Positions 9,780 to 18,768 of a stretch of 60,000 nucleotides of DNA are shown here, in pieces. Under the pieces are notes generated by a model. It worked only from the letters and a program-made list of their open reading frames with translations. It was not told the DNA's origin and made no database searches. Each line of letters opens with the position of its first letter. Within the stretch, counting starts at the first letter, position 1. The stretch is from Symbiodinium natans (Eukaryota > Sar > Dinophyceae > Suessiales > Symbiodiniaceae), in assembly GCA_905221605.1 (NCBI GenBank), contig CAJNDS010000025.1, positions 891,501 through 951,500 of the forward strand, read 5' to 3'. A program made the translations under genes and the position numbers.

Positions 9780-9856
9780 CTGTAGGTGGGTCCCAGCAGC
9801 GACGCAGGAAATTTGGGGCGAGCGACGTCCAGCTAGAGATGTACTTCTTATAGGAT

Positions 9857-10231
9857 ATGAAGCCGGAGGGCCTGCAGAAAGACAAGGACGCCTCTAAAGA
9901 CACGCATCCGAACTTTAGCGGCAACCCAGTCTGTTGTAGCTTTCGCCAAGCGAAAGGGCTGGTCTACCACCTGCATTGCCAAAGACGCACAGAATCGTGG
10001 CAGACCGAAACAGGCACAATTAACCTTGGAAAAGTATTATCTGGCAGACTTTGGCAGGGACGCGTCAAACACGTGCACCTGCTCGACATTCTTTTGCTTA
10101 CATCGCATGTGCGCAAGACGCGCGGTGCGCCGAATGGGAGATATATTGACACTCCGGGAACTCTCAGAGGCCTGACGCAGCCGTGGGACTGCAGAGCAGC
10201 AGCACGCTCGAGCGCAGCTTCACTGCTTTGA
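9857..10231 (+). CDS. Unnamed ORF, 124 aa
   Basis: ATG start (M-K-P-E-G-L-Q-K-D-K-D-A) and an uninterrupted 124-residue frame with a Cys pair, H-L-H-C and a basic C-terminal half. No signal peptide or membrane segment. It is one of the few single-exon candidates of this size outside repeats. Confidence 0.45.
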   Translation: MKPEGLQKDKDASKDTHPNFSGNPVCCSFRQAKGLVYHLHCQRRTESWQTETGTINLGKVLSGRLWQGRVKHVHLLDILLLTSHVRKTRGAPNGRYIDTPGTLRGLTQPWDCRAAARSSAASLL

Positions 10232-10299
10232 TCGAGCGCGCAGTGAAAACAGTTGCAAGGTGCTAATGGACTGCATCCCCTACAAATGTCCAGAAAACT

Positions 10300-10720
10300 G
10301 TATCTCTGTTGGACATGTTAGTTTTCCCATTTGAGACACATCTTTGCAGAGGTCCCCCTTACACAGGTCCCTGAAAAGATCATTGAGTACTGCAGGTCCC
10401 GCATAGGCCCCCTGAATGGGTGAGGATAGATAGATCCGTTTTGCGCCAGTCCTCTGGTGGGAGACAGGGCCCTGGCAAGGTCGCCATGCGCACGTGCCTG
10501 TGGAGCGGTTCATTTGCACAGGTCCCGCGAAAACAGGTGCTTTGACAAGGTGACCCTCTTGCCCTGCACAACTCGAGGGAGGCTGGCAAGGTCGCCTTTG
10601 TTTTTTCACTCCAGCCCCTCGCAGGTTCCTCGTTCGCAGGTGAATCTGGAGCGGTACATGTGCGTAGGTCCCCCCAGCACCGGTCCCTTCCTGTGCTCCG
10701 TTTTCTGGCGAGGCTCTAGC
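10300..10720. repeat. Short degenerate repeats around aggtccc
   Basis: caggtccc or aggtccc recurs about seven times, together with two copies of ctggcaaggtcgcc and of ggagcggt-catttgc. The motifs are irregularly spaced, so this is not a clean tandem array. No convincing gene seen. Confidence 0.5.
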
Positions 10721-10724
10721 TCGA

Positions 10725-10991
10725 ATGCGGGGCTACGACTATGCTGTCTTGAACGAGTTGCTGCTTCAACTCTTAACCATTATCTATTCGGAGAATTCTT
10801 CAATTCTTAACTATCTATTCGAAGAATACTTCAGTAAATCTGTTTTTGAACTGCTGGACCGCGGCGGAGCAGATGATTGGGCTTGTTTGCTTTTTGCTAC
10901 CTCAACAACAGAAGAACACACTACCAGAACATGTTCGGGTCGGTCCTTGGCACTTACCCGACATACCTTGGGATGTTCACCCTTATACTAA
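10725..10991 (+). CDS. Unnamed 88-aa ORF ending inside a foldback element
   Basis: ATG start, M-R-G-Y-D-Y-A-V-L-N-E-L-L-L-Q-L-L, rich in Leu, Tyr and acidic residues, with an internal ~30-bp duplication giving two related segments. The last six residues and the stop come from the foldback element that begins at 10968. A second frame from about 10833 also enters the element and would end W-D-V-H-P-Y-T-K-S-P. The original 3' end seems to have been replaced. Confidence 0.5.
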   Translation: MRGYDYAVLNELLLQLLTIIYSENSSILNYLFEEYFSKSVFELLDRGGADDWACLLFATSTTEEHTTRTCSGRSLALTRHTLGCSPLY

Positions 10992-11071
10992 GAGTCCTTA
11001 AAAAGGAATAATAGTCCCCCCCCAGGTAGAATCCCTCTTCAGGACTCTCAGAAAAAGGGTGAGAATCGAAA
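10968..11071 (+). mobile_element. Foldback family 1, copy a, with 8-bp target duplication
   Basis: A 104-bp element starting ttgggatgttcaccc and ending in a degraded inverted copy. GACATACC flanks it on both sides (10960-10967 and 11072-11079). It has no ORF of its own, so it is a MITE-like non-autonomous element. Confidence 0.75.
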
Positions 11072-11161
11072 GACATACCCATTGCAACGACAGCCTCCCG
11101 ACTTTGCTGCAGCGTTTTAAGATCGTAGCGAAAACCTTCGGCCCCGGTCTTCGAAGCCTCC

Positions 11162-11410
11162 ATGGCTTTGCTGCTGGGCACAGTCAGTGGAGTGCTGTGC
11201 TGGGTATTGTCCATCTGCCGCCTTTTGGGAGTGCACTTTGGGTCTGACTTTCTGCCTTTGGCGGAAGTTGTCCGAAGATCGGGAGTTCCCAGCTTCCAGC
11301 AGATGAGGGAATTAGGGCCCTGTTCAATCCCTTACGGGGTATATATAGGGCCCTCATTGCCTCATTCCCTACTAAGAACCCGGGGAAGGTCTTGCGGGTG
11401 TCCACCTTGA
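11162..11410 (+). CDS. 82-aa ORF with hydrophobic N-terminus, reading into foldback family 2
   Basis: ATG in good context (ccATGG). M-A-L-L-L-G-T-V-S-G-V-L-C-W-V-L forms a likely signal or anchor segment, followed by F-L-P-L-A-E-V-V-R-R-S. From about residue 46 the frame runs through a family 2 foldback element and ends just beyond it. The tail may therefore be element-derived. Confidence 0.45.
   Translation: MALLLGTVSGVLCWVLSICRLLGVHFGSDFLPLAEVVRRSGVPSFQQMRELGPCSIPYGVYIGPSLPHSLLRTRGRSCGCPP
11296..11386. mobile_element. Foldback family 2, copy a
   Basis: gatgagggaattagggccc and its inverse gggccctcattgcctcattc flank a short tatata core; the right end is ccctactaagaacc. The same layout occurs near 17009, 47779 and 55446. 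Confidence 0.65.
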
Positions 11411-11422
11411 GAAGGAATCTCC

Positions 11423-11504
11423 ATGTCTATGTCAACCTGCCTTGAGGCCATGGAAGCATGGCCTGGTCCACTCGACGCAGGCCCGCACACGATTTTTTTA
11501 AAGG
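11423..11504 (+). CDS. Putative first exon with GTAAGTTTAGGG donor
   Basis: ATG opens M-S-M-S-T-C-L-E-A-M-E-A-W-P-G and ends in phase 1 at AAAGG|gtaagtttaggg. The consensus donor GTAAGT is the start of a telomeric tract. Joined to the next exon the frame stays open. Confidence 0.5.
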
Positions 11505-12023
11505 GTAAGTTTAGGGTTTAGGGTTTGGGGTTTAGGGTTTAGGGTTTTAGGGCTTAGGGTTTAGGAGTGTTTTTGTTTGTTTCATTATGCCCAGCATGTC
11601 AGTTTGGAGCTTGCCCAGGTTCAAGGTGTGCAAATGGCACTATTGTTGGTCTCAGGGAAGGCTGTGATGTCAACCCCTATACGGAGTATGTCTAGGACGC
11701 GAAGTTCTGCTATGTGCAGCGTACAGTAGATGCCGAATCTTCACACTTGCCGGAGTTGACTGATTGTTTAGACAAGCATCTTCTTCGCAAATTTCTTCTG
11801 TTTCCTGCTTTGGGATCTTGAATCTGCTTGGTCCAAGCCATAGAAAACACGTGTTTGTTCTCGGACATGGCTAGTCAAGCCACCTGGCACAAACATCCTA
11901 AAGCCCAAGCCCGAAGAACCCTAAACCCTAAACCTCATAAACCCTACAATACACCCTAAACCCTAAACCCTAAACCCTAAACCCTAAACCCTGAACCCTG
12001 AACCCTAAACCCTAAACCTTCAG
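11505..12023 (+). other. Putative 519-nt intron with telomeric inverted ends
   Basis: Begins gtaagtttagggtttaggg and ends with seven or more CCCTAAA units, then ccttcag. The two ends are complementary and could pair. The middle (about 11570-11900) holds no convincing exon. Confidence 0.45.
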
Positions 12024-12122
12024 GTCTTCGTGCGATTGCTGCTCAGCCTGGCTGTCTCCCATGCCATAGCGTGCTGGGCTCAAGCTATCATAGAAAATTG
12101 GGGATTTTCTCCGAAGTCGGGG
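12024..12122 (+). CDS. Putative internal exon after a CCCTAAA tract
   Basis: Acceptor ccctaaaccttcag, donor GGG|gtactttt, 99 nt. Two frames are open: one is hydrophobic (V-F-V-R-L-L-L-S-L-A-V-S-H-A), the other continues the phase of the previous exon (G-L-R-A-I-A-A-Q-P-G-C). The donor is followed by T and G runs and TTTGGGG/TTTAGGG repeats. Confidence 0.45.
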
Positions 12123-12123
12123 G

Positions 12124-12155
<32 letters not shown>

Positions 12156-12442
12156 GGGGGGGGGGGGGGGGTTGGGGTTTTGGGGTTTGGGGTTTGGGGT
12201 TTGGGGTTTAGGGTCCTTCCTGCAGGGACTGTAGGGGTCTGTTCATCTTAGGCAGATCTCTCTGAACCAAAATGGACATGCGTGGTGCGAGTCCCGATGG
12301 GTGTAATCCGCGTTGGGTTTACTAATGGTGTGCACTCCCAATATACTTCTCCAGCATCCTCGACATCTCTGCGGTGCAACATATTAAGATTTTCCCCTTT
12401 CTACTCACATTTTTCATAGGATTTTTTGTTGGGGGGGGGGGG

Positions 12443-12489
12443 AGTATAATCCCTAGAAAGGACTGTTAGTACAAGAGGGCACATCCCAA
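12443..12489 (+). mobile_element. Foldback family 1, copy b, right half only
   Basis: agtataatccctagaaagg, then the right end gcacatcccaa, preceded by a G run that replaces the left half. A truncated copy. Confidence 0.55.
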
Positions 12490-12639
12490 GTGCCATACTT
12501 TCTCATGTTTCACGCATGGCATCTCCAAGTCATGGCTGCATCCCTGCACTGCAATGTAGAACTTTGAATGGGTAGGGTGACATCCCCATAGCGCCTCGTA
12601 TGCTAGACGGTGCCTTTGGTACACCCTGCGCGTGGTATA

Positions 12640-12819
12640 TCAACTGTATTTCATCTGTAGTGTTTTTAGTATGTTCGTGTACATGCTCAAGCCCTTGCCG
12701 CATTGCACAGCTCGTGTGTAAACAAGCGTCTGCGGCCAAGCGCAAAGACTGAGTATCACGGCTGTACAGCACTCCAGCTGAAGACGCGCACTCACCAGGC
12801 GTGAAGTTTGCGATGACAT
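12640..12819 (-). CDS. Unnamed 59-aa ORF
   Basis: ATG start (M-S-S-Q-T-S-R-L), then a hydrophobic segment, A-V-I-L-S-L-C-A-W, and a C-terminal helix-like part. A second minus-strand frame of 105 codons overlaps it. A gtgagt after S-R-L could be a donor, but the frame is open without splicing. Confidence 0.4.
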   Translation of the reverse strand: MSSQTSRLVSARLQLECCTAVILSLCAWPQTLVYTRAVQCGKGLSMYTNILKTLQMKYS

Positions 12820-13100
12820 CTCGATGCTGCAGCAGTCGATGCCCCAACCTGAGGGAGGAATGGTTGTTTGCTGATGTTAAATGCTTGGTTTCCAGTTGTT
12901 TCCAGATGGGAGTTTACGAAAGTAAGGGACCCCAGAAAATAGACCCCAAAAAGCAGGATTCCCTTATCATAAGGACCCAAGAAGGTACCCCCATTTTCGG
13001 AAACCTCCAGAGAAGTGTCAGAATTGGGAAGTCGGCCCTGCTATGTCCTTCATTAATTCCCTCAAGGGACGAAAGGAGGGACCCTTATCAGGGACCTTAA
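12813..13100 (+). CDS. Unnamed 95-aa ORF
   Basis: ATG start, M-T-S-R-C-C-S-S-R-C-P-N-L, then E-E-W-L-F-A-D-V-K-C-L-V and a basic second half. The first 30 residues look coding. After E-S-K the bases turn into ggaccc-rich sequence like nearby degraded foldbacks, so the real exon may end near 12925. Confidence 0.35.
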   Translation: MTSRCCSSRCPNLREEWLFADVKCLVSSCFQMGVYESKGPQKIDPKKQDSLIIRTQEGTPIFGNLQRSVRIGKSALLCPSLIPSRDERRDPYQGP

Positions 13101-13553
13101 GTAGGTGTTATTTAAGGGCTACTTAGGTACTCCTGCTACCCCTTAATTCCCCATTCTGGTACAACGCCTCTTCCGCAAAAAACACTAAGGTACAAGCCAT
13201 CAGATGCGCAACCTTGAAGCATTAGCCACTACCGCAGCGTGTTTCTGATGGGTTTGGGCTCTAGGCAAGGTGATCAATCCTTCATGATTCGTGATGCCGT
13301 TTTGAAATAGATTCACACCCATTCGATGCTCGTTATAGTTCTTGTTGTGATTCCTGCACACTTGTCGCGGAATCTAATGTGTGCTTCACGAAGAATCGCC
13401 ACATCTTGGCAGGATTAAGCTGTGGTACATTTTTAGGCCACTACTATCAACTTTCGGGCTGAACTGGATCTTGGCAGCCTGTGACCTTAAACGCAGGATC
13501 GTAGGGGTTTAAGGGTTCAGGGTTTGGGGGTGTAGGGTTGTTTTGTCCCCCGC

Positions 13554-13673
13554 ATGGCTGGCGCACCGCAGGGATTCTGGTATGATGACGGCGGTCGAAG
13601 AGACTATGTTCGGGGCGAGTTTTCAAGTCGCCAGCACACTTACATGCCCTGTCACCAACAGAAAAAGAGATAA
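13554..13673 (+). CDS. Small polar ORF, 39 aa
   Basis: ATG start with M-A-G-A-P-Q-G-F-W-Y-D-D-G-G-R-R and E-F-S-S-R-Q-H, ending Q-Q-K-K-R and TAA. Aromatic, Asp/Gly-rich composition unlike chance translation. TTTAGGG-like repeats lie just upstream. No family recognised. Confidence 0.5.
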   Translation: MAGAPQGFWYDDGGRRDYVRGEFSSRQHTYMPCHQQKKR

Positions 13674-13998
13674 ACAAGCAGCATCCAACAGGACAGCTTG
13701 CTTTGCAAACAGTGACTACGCCTAAGCTTGCCCCCCTTCTAGATTCCTACTCAGCAGTGTGTGTTCCAGCAAACAAGAAACACCCCAACCGCAGCCGGTT
13801 TAGGGTTTAGGGTGCTGGACAGTCCTATCAGTCTCGCACGGTGGGGGTGGGCATCGGTAGTATCTTTTGGTTCTCGAGTCGGGCATAACATACTGTACCA
13901 GACTGTTTCTACCCCATGCCAGATGGTCGAGAAAAACCTTTAAATGAAATGTATCTACCCGTGTGTCTCCCAAACAAGAACCCAGGACTTTTCTACAG

Positions 13999-14292
13999 GG
14001 ATTCTGCGCAGGTTGGCTAAAAACCATGTTTCGCAAAACAATCGGGGGAACTTTGTGTGGACCTTTGAATCTAGCGGGGGTGCCCCATAGGCTCCTTTGT
14101 ACGGAGTTGGTGGGCATGCTTTTGCGAGATTCCTCGGCTTGCGCAAGCTGTATCAAGACAAGGCAGTCGGAACGAAAATGCCGAGATACTGACTGGGATC
14201 CCATTTTGCGCAAACAAGCCGTTCAAAGGTCTTGGAAGAGAAATCAGATCATTCGGCAAGTGTATACTCTCGACACTTCACCGTACATTTGA
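13999..14292 (+). CDS. Putative 3' exon, 97 aa
   Basis: Acceptor acttttctacag, then G-F-C-A-G-W-L-K-T-M-F-R-K-T, open to TGA with a Cys-containing middle and a basic C-terminal half. A 137-codon frame runs antisense over 13800-14213 and cannot be excluded. Confidence 0.4.
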   Translation, partial: GFCAGWLKTMFRKTIGGTLCGPLNLAGVPHRLLCTELVGMLLRDSSACASCIKTRQSERKCRDTDWDPILRKQAVQRSWKRNQIIRQVYTLDTSPYI

Positions 14293-14306
14293 GGCCTTTG
14301 GCCTTG

Positions 14307-14360
14307 ATGGCTACAGCCACGGAGGCACCAACGACGACCACCGCGCCCAAGAAGCACCTA
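14307..14360 (+). CDS. Putative first exon, Thr/Ala-rich
   Basis: ATG, then A-T-A-T-E-A-P-T-T-T-T-A-P-K-K-H-L and donor gtagtt, 54 nt in phase 0. TTTAGGG repeats start about 20 bp inside the intron. A low-complexity N-terminus. Confidence 0.4.
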
Positions 14361-14455
14361 GTAGTTGAAGTCTGTAGTTTTTAGGGTTTAGGGATGTTTA
14401 GGGTTAAGGGTGTATATACTAGTCGTAGTAGGAATGGTAGGAGTCGAACTAGTAA

Positions 14456-14737
14456 CTAGTAGAGCTGTTCGGGCTGGCAGCAGTAGTAGCAGGGAGGACC
14501 CATCCGGGGTTTCTTCCGAAGAAAGTGTCTGCTTCTCCTTCTCGTCTCATAAGTGCTCGCAGTAGAGCTGTCCCATGACGGGGGAAGGACAGGGGTACCC
14601 GTATTCAAATTTCCAGCCGTTTCGAGTTCGCTGGCAGGTACAGCATCCTTGTTTTCGTACAAATGTTTGACGATGTCCTTCCGAAACGCATGCGGGTACT
14701 GACTGCTATTGCAGCCCTGACAAATCAATTCTGGCAT
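14456..14737 (-). CDS. Unnamed 93-codon ORF
   Basis: Contains C-Q-G-C-N-S-S near its N-terminus and C-Y-Y-C-C near its C-terminus, with a basic stretch between, so metal binding is possible. It ends in tactagt repeats. The plus strand is less protein-like. Confidence 0.35.
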   Translation of the reverse strand: MPELICQGCNSSQYPHAFRKDIVKHLYENKDAVPASELETAGNLNTGTPVLPPSWDSSTASTYETRRRSRHFLRKKPRMGPPCYYCCQPEQLY

Positions 14738-14846
14738 CCTCCCAACCTCATACGTTTAACTCTAGCAATGCCCCCATACATATAATTTATTTATAGATGA
14801 CGTCCATTTTCTAACGTTCTTCTTGCGAACCGGCATCCAACCACAG

Positions 14847-14952
14847 GAGACACTGTAAATGTGACGGCATTCGTGACATGGCAAAAGCACTGTTTCTGTG
14901 TATCGTCGACTACCAGGACAAGGTCGTCGTTTGCGGACCCCCTAAACCCTAA
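14847..14952 (+). CDS. Putative terminal exon whose stop lies in CCCTAAA
   Basis: Acceptor ccaaccacag, then D-M-A-K-A-L-F-L-C-I-V-D-Y-Q-D-K-V-V-V-C. The last codons CCC CCT AAA CCC TAA are telomeric sequence and give P-P-K-P-stop. About 35 residues. Confidence 0.5.
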
Positions 14953-15004
14953 GGTCCCTAAACCCTAAGCCCTAAACCCTAAGCCATAAGCCCTAAACCC
15001 TAAC

Positions 15005-15109
15005 CCTTGATTCCGGACATGAGTCCTGACAAGCACCGGATGGCACCTTTGGGACACAAACGAATATCCTCCCAGCTCTGGGTGTTGCTCGAAGTCACTG
15101 CTTCTTGCA
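15005..15109 (-). CDS. Putative internal exon, donor in TTAGGG
   Basis: Acceptor cttcctgcag. The frame contains T-S-S-N-T-Q-S-W-E-D-I-R-L-C-P-K-G and L-S-G-L-M-S-G-I-K, and ends AAGG|gttagggtttaggg. A second minus frame is also open. Confidence 0.45.
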
Positions 15110-15179
15110 CTGCAGGAAGCTCCCGTCTTAACTCCTCCTCCACCACCCAAAGTGCGGGCCTCGGAGTGGTGCATAATAT

Positions 15180-15340
15180 TTGCAGAAGTTTTTTCCTATA
15201 TATATATATATAATGTATTTATATGTAACTCTTCTAAACTATACCAGACTATACTATACGTACTGTACTATATCTGATGAATCTGTACCCATTTATATAT
15301 ATATATATATATATACACACATTCATGTTTTTTACATTTA
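15180..15340. repeat. TA-rich microsatellites
   Basis: Two (TA)n runs near 15201 and 15294, separated by actatac-rich sequence. Similar runs recur at 19247, 22060, 22545, 30500, 36725, 41955, 42045, 49565 and 55470. Confidence 0.85.
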
Positions 15341-15424
15341 TTTACTATTCTTGGTAGGCATATTTTTCAATGTAATGGTCCAGCGTTGACTTGTCTCCCC
15401 CACCCCTAACCAGACATTAACCAG

Positions 15425-15480
15425 GTGCACCGCGAAGCGCAAGCAGGTTAACACCCAGGGGAGACGGGCTCGGCCAAGAG
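15425..15480 (+). CDS. Putative basic internal exon
   Basis: Acceptor acattaaccag, donor AAGAG|gttttggggtgtaggg. Reads C-T-A-K-R-K-Q-V-N-T-Q-G-R-R-A-R-P-R. Very basic; could be a localisation signal. The donor again opens a TTTAGGG-like tract. Confidence 0.4.
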
Positions 15481-15700
15481 GTTTTGGGGTGTAGGGTTTG
15501 AGGTTCAGGATTTAGGGTCTGAGGTTTAGGGTGTAGGGTTTGGGGTAAAGTGTGGCTGCAACAGACGGGTCATCACGTGCATCAGGATAGGGGCGACTGC
15601 TACCCTGGAACCAGTACGAGGATACGGAGAGTCTAAGGTCTAGCACTACAGCTTAAGTAGTTCTACGGCCTGAACCGGGAATTCTAAAAACAAATTGGAG

Positions 15701-15772
15701 GCGACGAGAGTCAACGTTGTCGGTGTGACCGGCATCATCGCCTCGTTCGATGCAGAAACCAAGGACGGAAAG
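15701..15772 (+). CDS. Putative internal exon, 24 codons
   Basis: Acceptor caaattggag, donor GGAAAG|gttgtc, phase 0 at both ends. Reads A-T-R-V-N-V-V-G-V-T-G-I-I-A-S-F-D-A-E-T, then K-D-G-K, typical of a folded domain. Confidence 0.5.
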
Positions 15773-16101
15773 GTTGTCAACATGTGCAGCACATGATGTT
15801 TTCGCTTACAGCTCAACCATACTGTAAGGCAGCTTTGCGCTGCATAACCATGCTTTTGTGTACCTTTTCTGTGCAACCATAGCGAACCGTAGCTATGCTT
15901 ATTTCTGTAGGAGTATGTACAACCATGCTAAAGCTGAGTTTTTCCTACAGCAAACTGCGCACTGGAGGGTTCCCTTGCGACTCAGTGGTTCAAGGGTCTG
16001 AAGGCAAGGAGTAGGAGTAGGGCCACACCATATAGGCAGGAGATACTGCAGGCACAGGGAGTTAGAATCACAGAAGCGCCCCTGAAATCAGATGTGGATA
16101 C

Positions 16102-16229
16102 CCTCTTCGTCTCAGCTGCTCCTTGTCGCTGCTTTCTTTTACGCGCTGCTGTGCCCCGCATCCGCAAGCTAGGCTTTCCGACCCTTGCCATCGGGGCGTG
16201 CGCCTCATGCACTTCTAGCAACTCAGACG
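16102..16229 (-). CDS. Putative basic internal exon, 42 codons
   Basis: Acceptor gctcattcaag, donor AGAGG|gtatcc. E-L-L-E-V-H-E-A-H-A-P-M is followed by a strongly basic run, A-A-R-K-R-K-Q-R-Q. Length fits phase (2 + 42 codons). Confidence 0.5.
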
Positions 16230-16286
16230 CTTGAATGAGCCCAGTAAAGTACAGTGGGCTCGTGTTTTTCCTTGTTTGGACGTATA

Positions 16287-16430
16287 ATGGCGTCAACCAC
16301 TGGCAGAAAAGGCAGCGCATGTCATGTATATGGTGCCCTGGAGGACGGCACGATCAACAAGGTGACAGAGATTTGCAAAGCCCGGGGGTTCATTGAGAGT
16401 GGCGCGCCTTGGCACAGGAGTATGAAATGA
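16287..16430 (+). CDS. Small ORF, 47 aa
   Basis: ATG start, M-A-S-T-T-G-R-K-G-S-A-C-H-V-Y-G, then L-E-D-G-T-I-N-K-V-T-E-I-C-K-A-R-G-F, closed by TGA. A gtgaca after I-N-K could be a donor. No TTTAGGG inside. A good candidate for a small protein or first exon. Confidence 0.5.
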   Translation: MASTTGRKGSACHVYGALEDGTINKVTEICKARGFIESGAPWHRSMK

Positions 16431-16619
16431 GGTTGGGGGGGGGCTTTCTGAGATTTAGATGGAGCGCAGGGATTACAGGGAAACTTATTCTGTCCTGACC
16501 TGGAGTCTAGCTCCGTTTGGCATTTATGGCACTGTCATTGAAATGTCAGTTTCCGAACAGCGCTACACAGTGCCATGTAGGGAGTGTATACTTGCCCTGA
16601 ACACTCAAGCCTGAAGGGC

Positions 16620-16763
16620 CGGGGGGGGAGCGCCGGGGGGAGGGCGGGGGGAGGGTCAGGGGGGGAGGAGGGTCAGGTGGGGGGAGGGCCGAGTGAGGGG
16701 GAAGGGGAGGGGGTGGGGGTTGGGAGGGCCAGGAAGGGGGGGGGGGAGGGAAGGGGGAGGGCC
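16620..16763 (+). repeat. G-rich low-complexity block
   Basis: About 140 bp of G with scattered A, T and GCC. High G-quadruplex potential on the plus strand. The Gly-rich ORF across it is an artefact. Confidence 0.9.
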
Positions 16764-16879
16764 GGGGGTGCCGATCTGGTGTTTCACTTGACCCGTACAG
16801 TCTCCCTAAACCCTAAACCCTACACAGAACCCTTGCCTGCTTGAGCGAGTGCGAGAGTCGAAGCCCTAAACCCTGACAG

Positions 16880-16990
16880 ATGCGAAAGTGGCACACTGGG
16901 GGGCTCCCAGAAATGTCTGCACTCCCATGCTGGTTTGCGGACAAAGTTCCGTATGTTGGCACGTTGGAAGATGCTGACTGCTACCATTGA
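16880..16990 (+). CDS. Putative terminal exon, 36 aa
   Basis: Acceptor ccctaaaccctgacag sits directly on an ATG. The frame holds K-W-H-T-G-G-L-P-E-M-S-A-L-P-C-W-F-A-D-K and ends D-A-D-C-Y-H-stop. A gtatgt at 16951 is a possible donor. A family 2 foldback starts 18 bp after the stop. Confidence 0.5.
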   Translation: MRKWHTGGLPEMSALPCWFADKVPYVGTLEDADCYH

Positions 16991-17008
16991 ACCACAGCAT
17001 GTGAATCT

Positions 17009-17110
17009 TACTGTTGGCTCGCAGGGAATAGGGGAATGAGGTACCCTGTAGAATCCCTTAAAGAGTATATACAGGGCCGTAATTCCCTGGTTCCCTGCGG
17101 ACCAACAGTA
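17009..17110. mobile_element. Foldback family 2, copy b
   Basis: Ends tactgttgg-ctc-gcagggaa and ttccctgc-gga-ccaacagta are inverted copies with a three-base interruption. About 102 bp with a gagtatata core. It lies just downstream of an inferred stop codon. Confidence 0.7.
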
Positions 17111-17129
17111 AGGAATGGGATCTGCTCAG

Positions 17130-17192
17130 GGGGATGGGCCTGACCCAAAGGAGAGACAAATAGTATTCCCTTGTAGCTTTGACCCCAATAAG
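17130..17192 (+). CDS. Putative internal exon, 21 codons
   Basis: Acceptor gggatctgctcag, donor AATAAG|gtagct, phase 0. Reads G-D-G-P-D-P-K-E-R-Q-I-V-F-P-C-S-F-D-P-N, then K. Confidence 0.5.
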
Positions 17193-17712
17193 GTAGCTGT
17201 TTCCGGAAACCCACATGTAGTGGAGATGACGGGAGCTGTCCCAGACACGCATTGCTCGAGTCGATCAGCACCTGTGCGCCTAAGGAATGCAAGACGTGCA
17301 ACCAGAACTGGCCTTCAGCAACGATGTGTTCCTTTTTACAGGTTTTTTTGTTTTTTTAATCGCTCCTTTGTTCATAGCTGAAGAATATATCAATCGCACA
17401 AGCGCATGTCACAAACAGCTGTATGATGTAGCATAGTCTAGTACAGTGAAGTATAGTATAGTTTCGTGTCGTAAGATATGGTGTGACATAGTATGATATA
17501 GCAGGGTATAGTATGACCTAGTATGATATAATATGATACAGTAGGGTATAGTATGGTCTAGTAAAGGAAAAGGACTGCAGTCTTGTACACTGTAGCCACC
17601 TCGCAGATCGTGCTACTGCATAAAAGGTGATCCACCTACACAGGCGGATTGCTGCTTGCAGTTCAAGCAGCCGAGCCCTCGCGGAGGCCAAGTGGTTCGA
17701 TTGGTGCTATTG

Positions 17713-18045
17713 CTAGAAACAGTAGAACACTATCGCACCACCACTGGATGAGTGGGGACCCCCGAGGATGATGTATATTTGCAAAGAAGAAGGTTGCGTA
17801 GTCGGCACTCCGAAGACAACAATTCGTTTCGAGTAGCGCTGCAGGAGCACCTGTGCTTGTGGACTGGCCTCGTTGCTTGGACATAACATGGTGCCTATTG
17901 ATTGGTTTGCGTGTTGCAAGTCATGTAGACTGCTGGCAGCATGATGTTGATGCAAGTTAGTATTGATAGCACAACATGTGCAGAAAATGGAGCCATCTTT
18001 GAGGGAAACCTCAGTTGCCCAACACAGTGGCTCTGAGGCCAGCAT
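17713..18045 (-). CDS. Putative coding segment, 110 codons, probably split
   Basis: Two parts look coding: near 17910-18040 (C-T-C-C-A-I-N-T-N-L-H-Q-H-H-A-A-S-S) and near 17800-17880 (E-A-S-P-Q-A-Q-V-L-L-Q-R-Y-S-K-R-I-V-V-F). GT and AG signals lie between them. No domain recognised. Confidence 0.35.
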   Translation of the reverse strand: MLASEPLCWATEVSLKDGSIFCTCCAINTNLHQHHAASSLHDLQHANQSIGTMLCPSNEASPQAQVLLQRYSKRIVVFGVPTTQPSSLQIYIILGGPHSSSGGAIVFYCF

Positions 18046-18140
18046 GCCTCATGTTTGCTGTACCTATTCCCAAAACTGCAGCCAAGTTTCTGATATTTCT
18101 CAGGCTACGATGGAGGGTACGACATTGAAGTTTTGGTCAC

Positions 18141-18203
18141 CTTCGCCGTAGAGCTGCTTGGCTGCGACAGTTGGTCATCGCACATTAGACTTCCATCTTC
18201 CAT
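18141..18203 (-). CDS. Putative first exon, 21 codons
   Basis: ATG, E-D-G-S-L-M-C-D-D-Q-L-S-Q-P-S-S-S-T-A-K, donor gtgacc, phase 0. Acidic and Ser-rich. Confidence 0.4.
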
Positions 18204-18302
18204 CAAAAACACGTTGGTGCAACAAAGGTTTTCTTGCATAATGCTATAAGCGTATACTAGTTTACTAGTATACGAATATAGAATAAGATAATGTAGTAAT
18301 AG

Positions 18303-18355
18303 CATTCACTGAAGCTGCCCCAATTGTGGAGAGGAAGTCGACCTTTGAAGCCATG
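18303..18355 (+). CDS. Putative internal exon, 17 codons
   Basis: Acceptor gtagtaatag, donor GCCATG|gtatta. Reads F-T-E-A-A-P-I-V-E-R-K-S-T-F-E-A-M. Confidence 0.45.
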
Positions 18356-18474
18356 GTATTATATGCTTTCTGCGTTGGGAGTATATTGCTGTTCAGTTAT
18401 AGTGTCAGTTTGTATTATATTCTTGTCATAGAAAGCACAAGTGCAGCTAAACATATTTTTTGTTAGGGAGTTAG

Positions 18475-18642
18475 ACTGCCTTGCTGTGGTGTTCGCTCGC
18501 CAGGGCTGTTGAAGTTCTGGCACTGCTTGTCATTCTGACATCGACATGTGCAAGACAAGACTCTGCAGCAAATGCAAAGCGATCCATACAATATGTCCCT
18601 GAGTACGATTATTGGCGCCCGCCCGCGCGCGCGCACACACAC
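18475..18642 (+). CDS. Putative exon with hydrophobic segment
   Basis: Opens after gttag. V-E-V-L-A-L-L-V-I-L-T-S-T-C-A-R resembles a signal peptide core and is followed by Q-Y-V-P-E-Y-D-Y-W-R-P. The frame then enters a CA/CG microsatellite, so the 3' end is uncertain. Confidence 0.4.
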
Positions 18643-18768
18643 ACAGAGGCAAAACACACACGTAAACACACACCCAGACAAGCACGCACTGCAGACCTGC
18701 AGACACACAGACGCGCTCTCTCTCACACACACACAAACATGTGTGTGTGTGTGTGTGTGTGTGTGTCA
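18628..18768. repeat. CG/CA then GT microsatellite
   Basis: gcgcgc, cacacaca and cagacac variants followed by (GT)13. The two halves are complementary and could fold back. Confidence 0.9.
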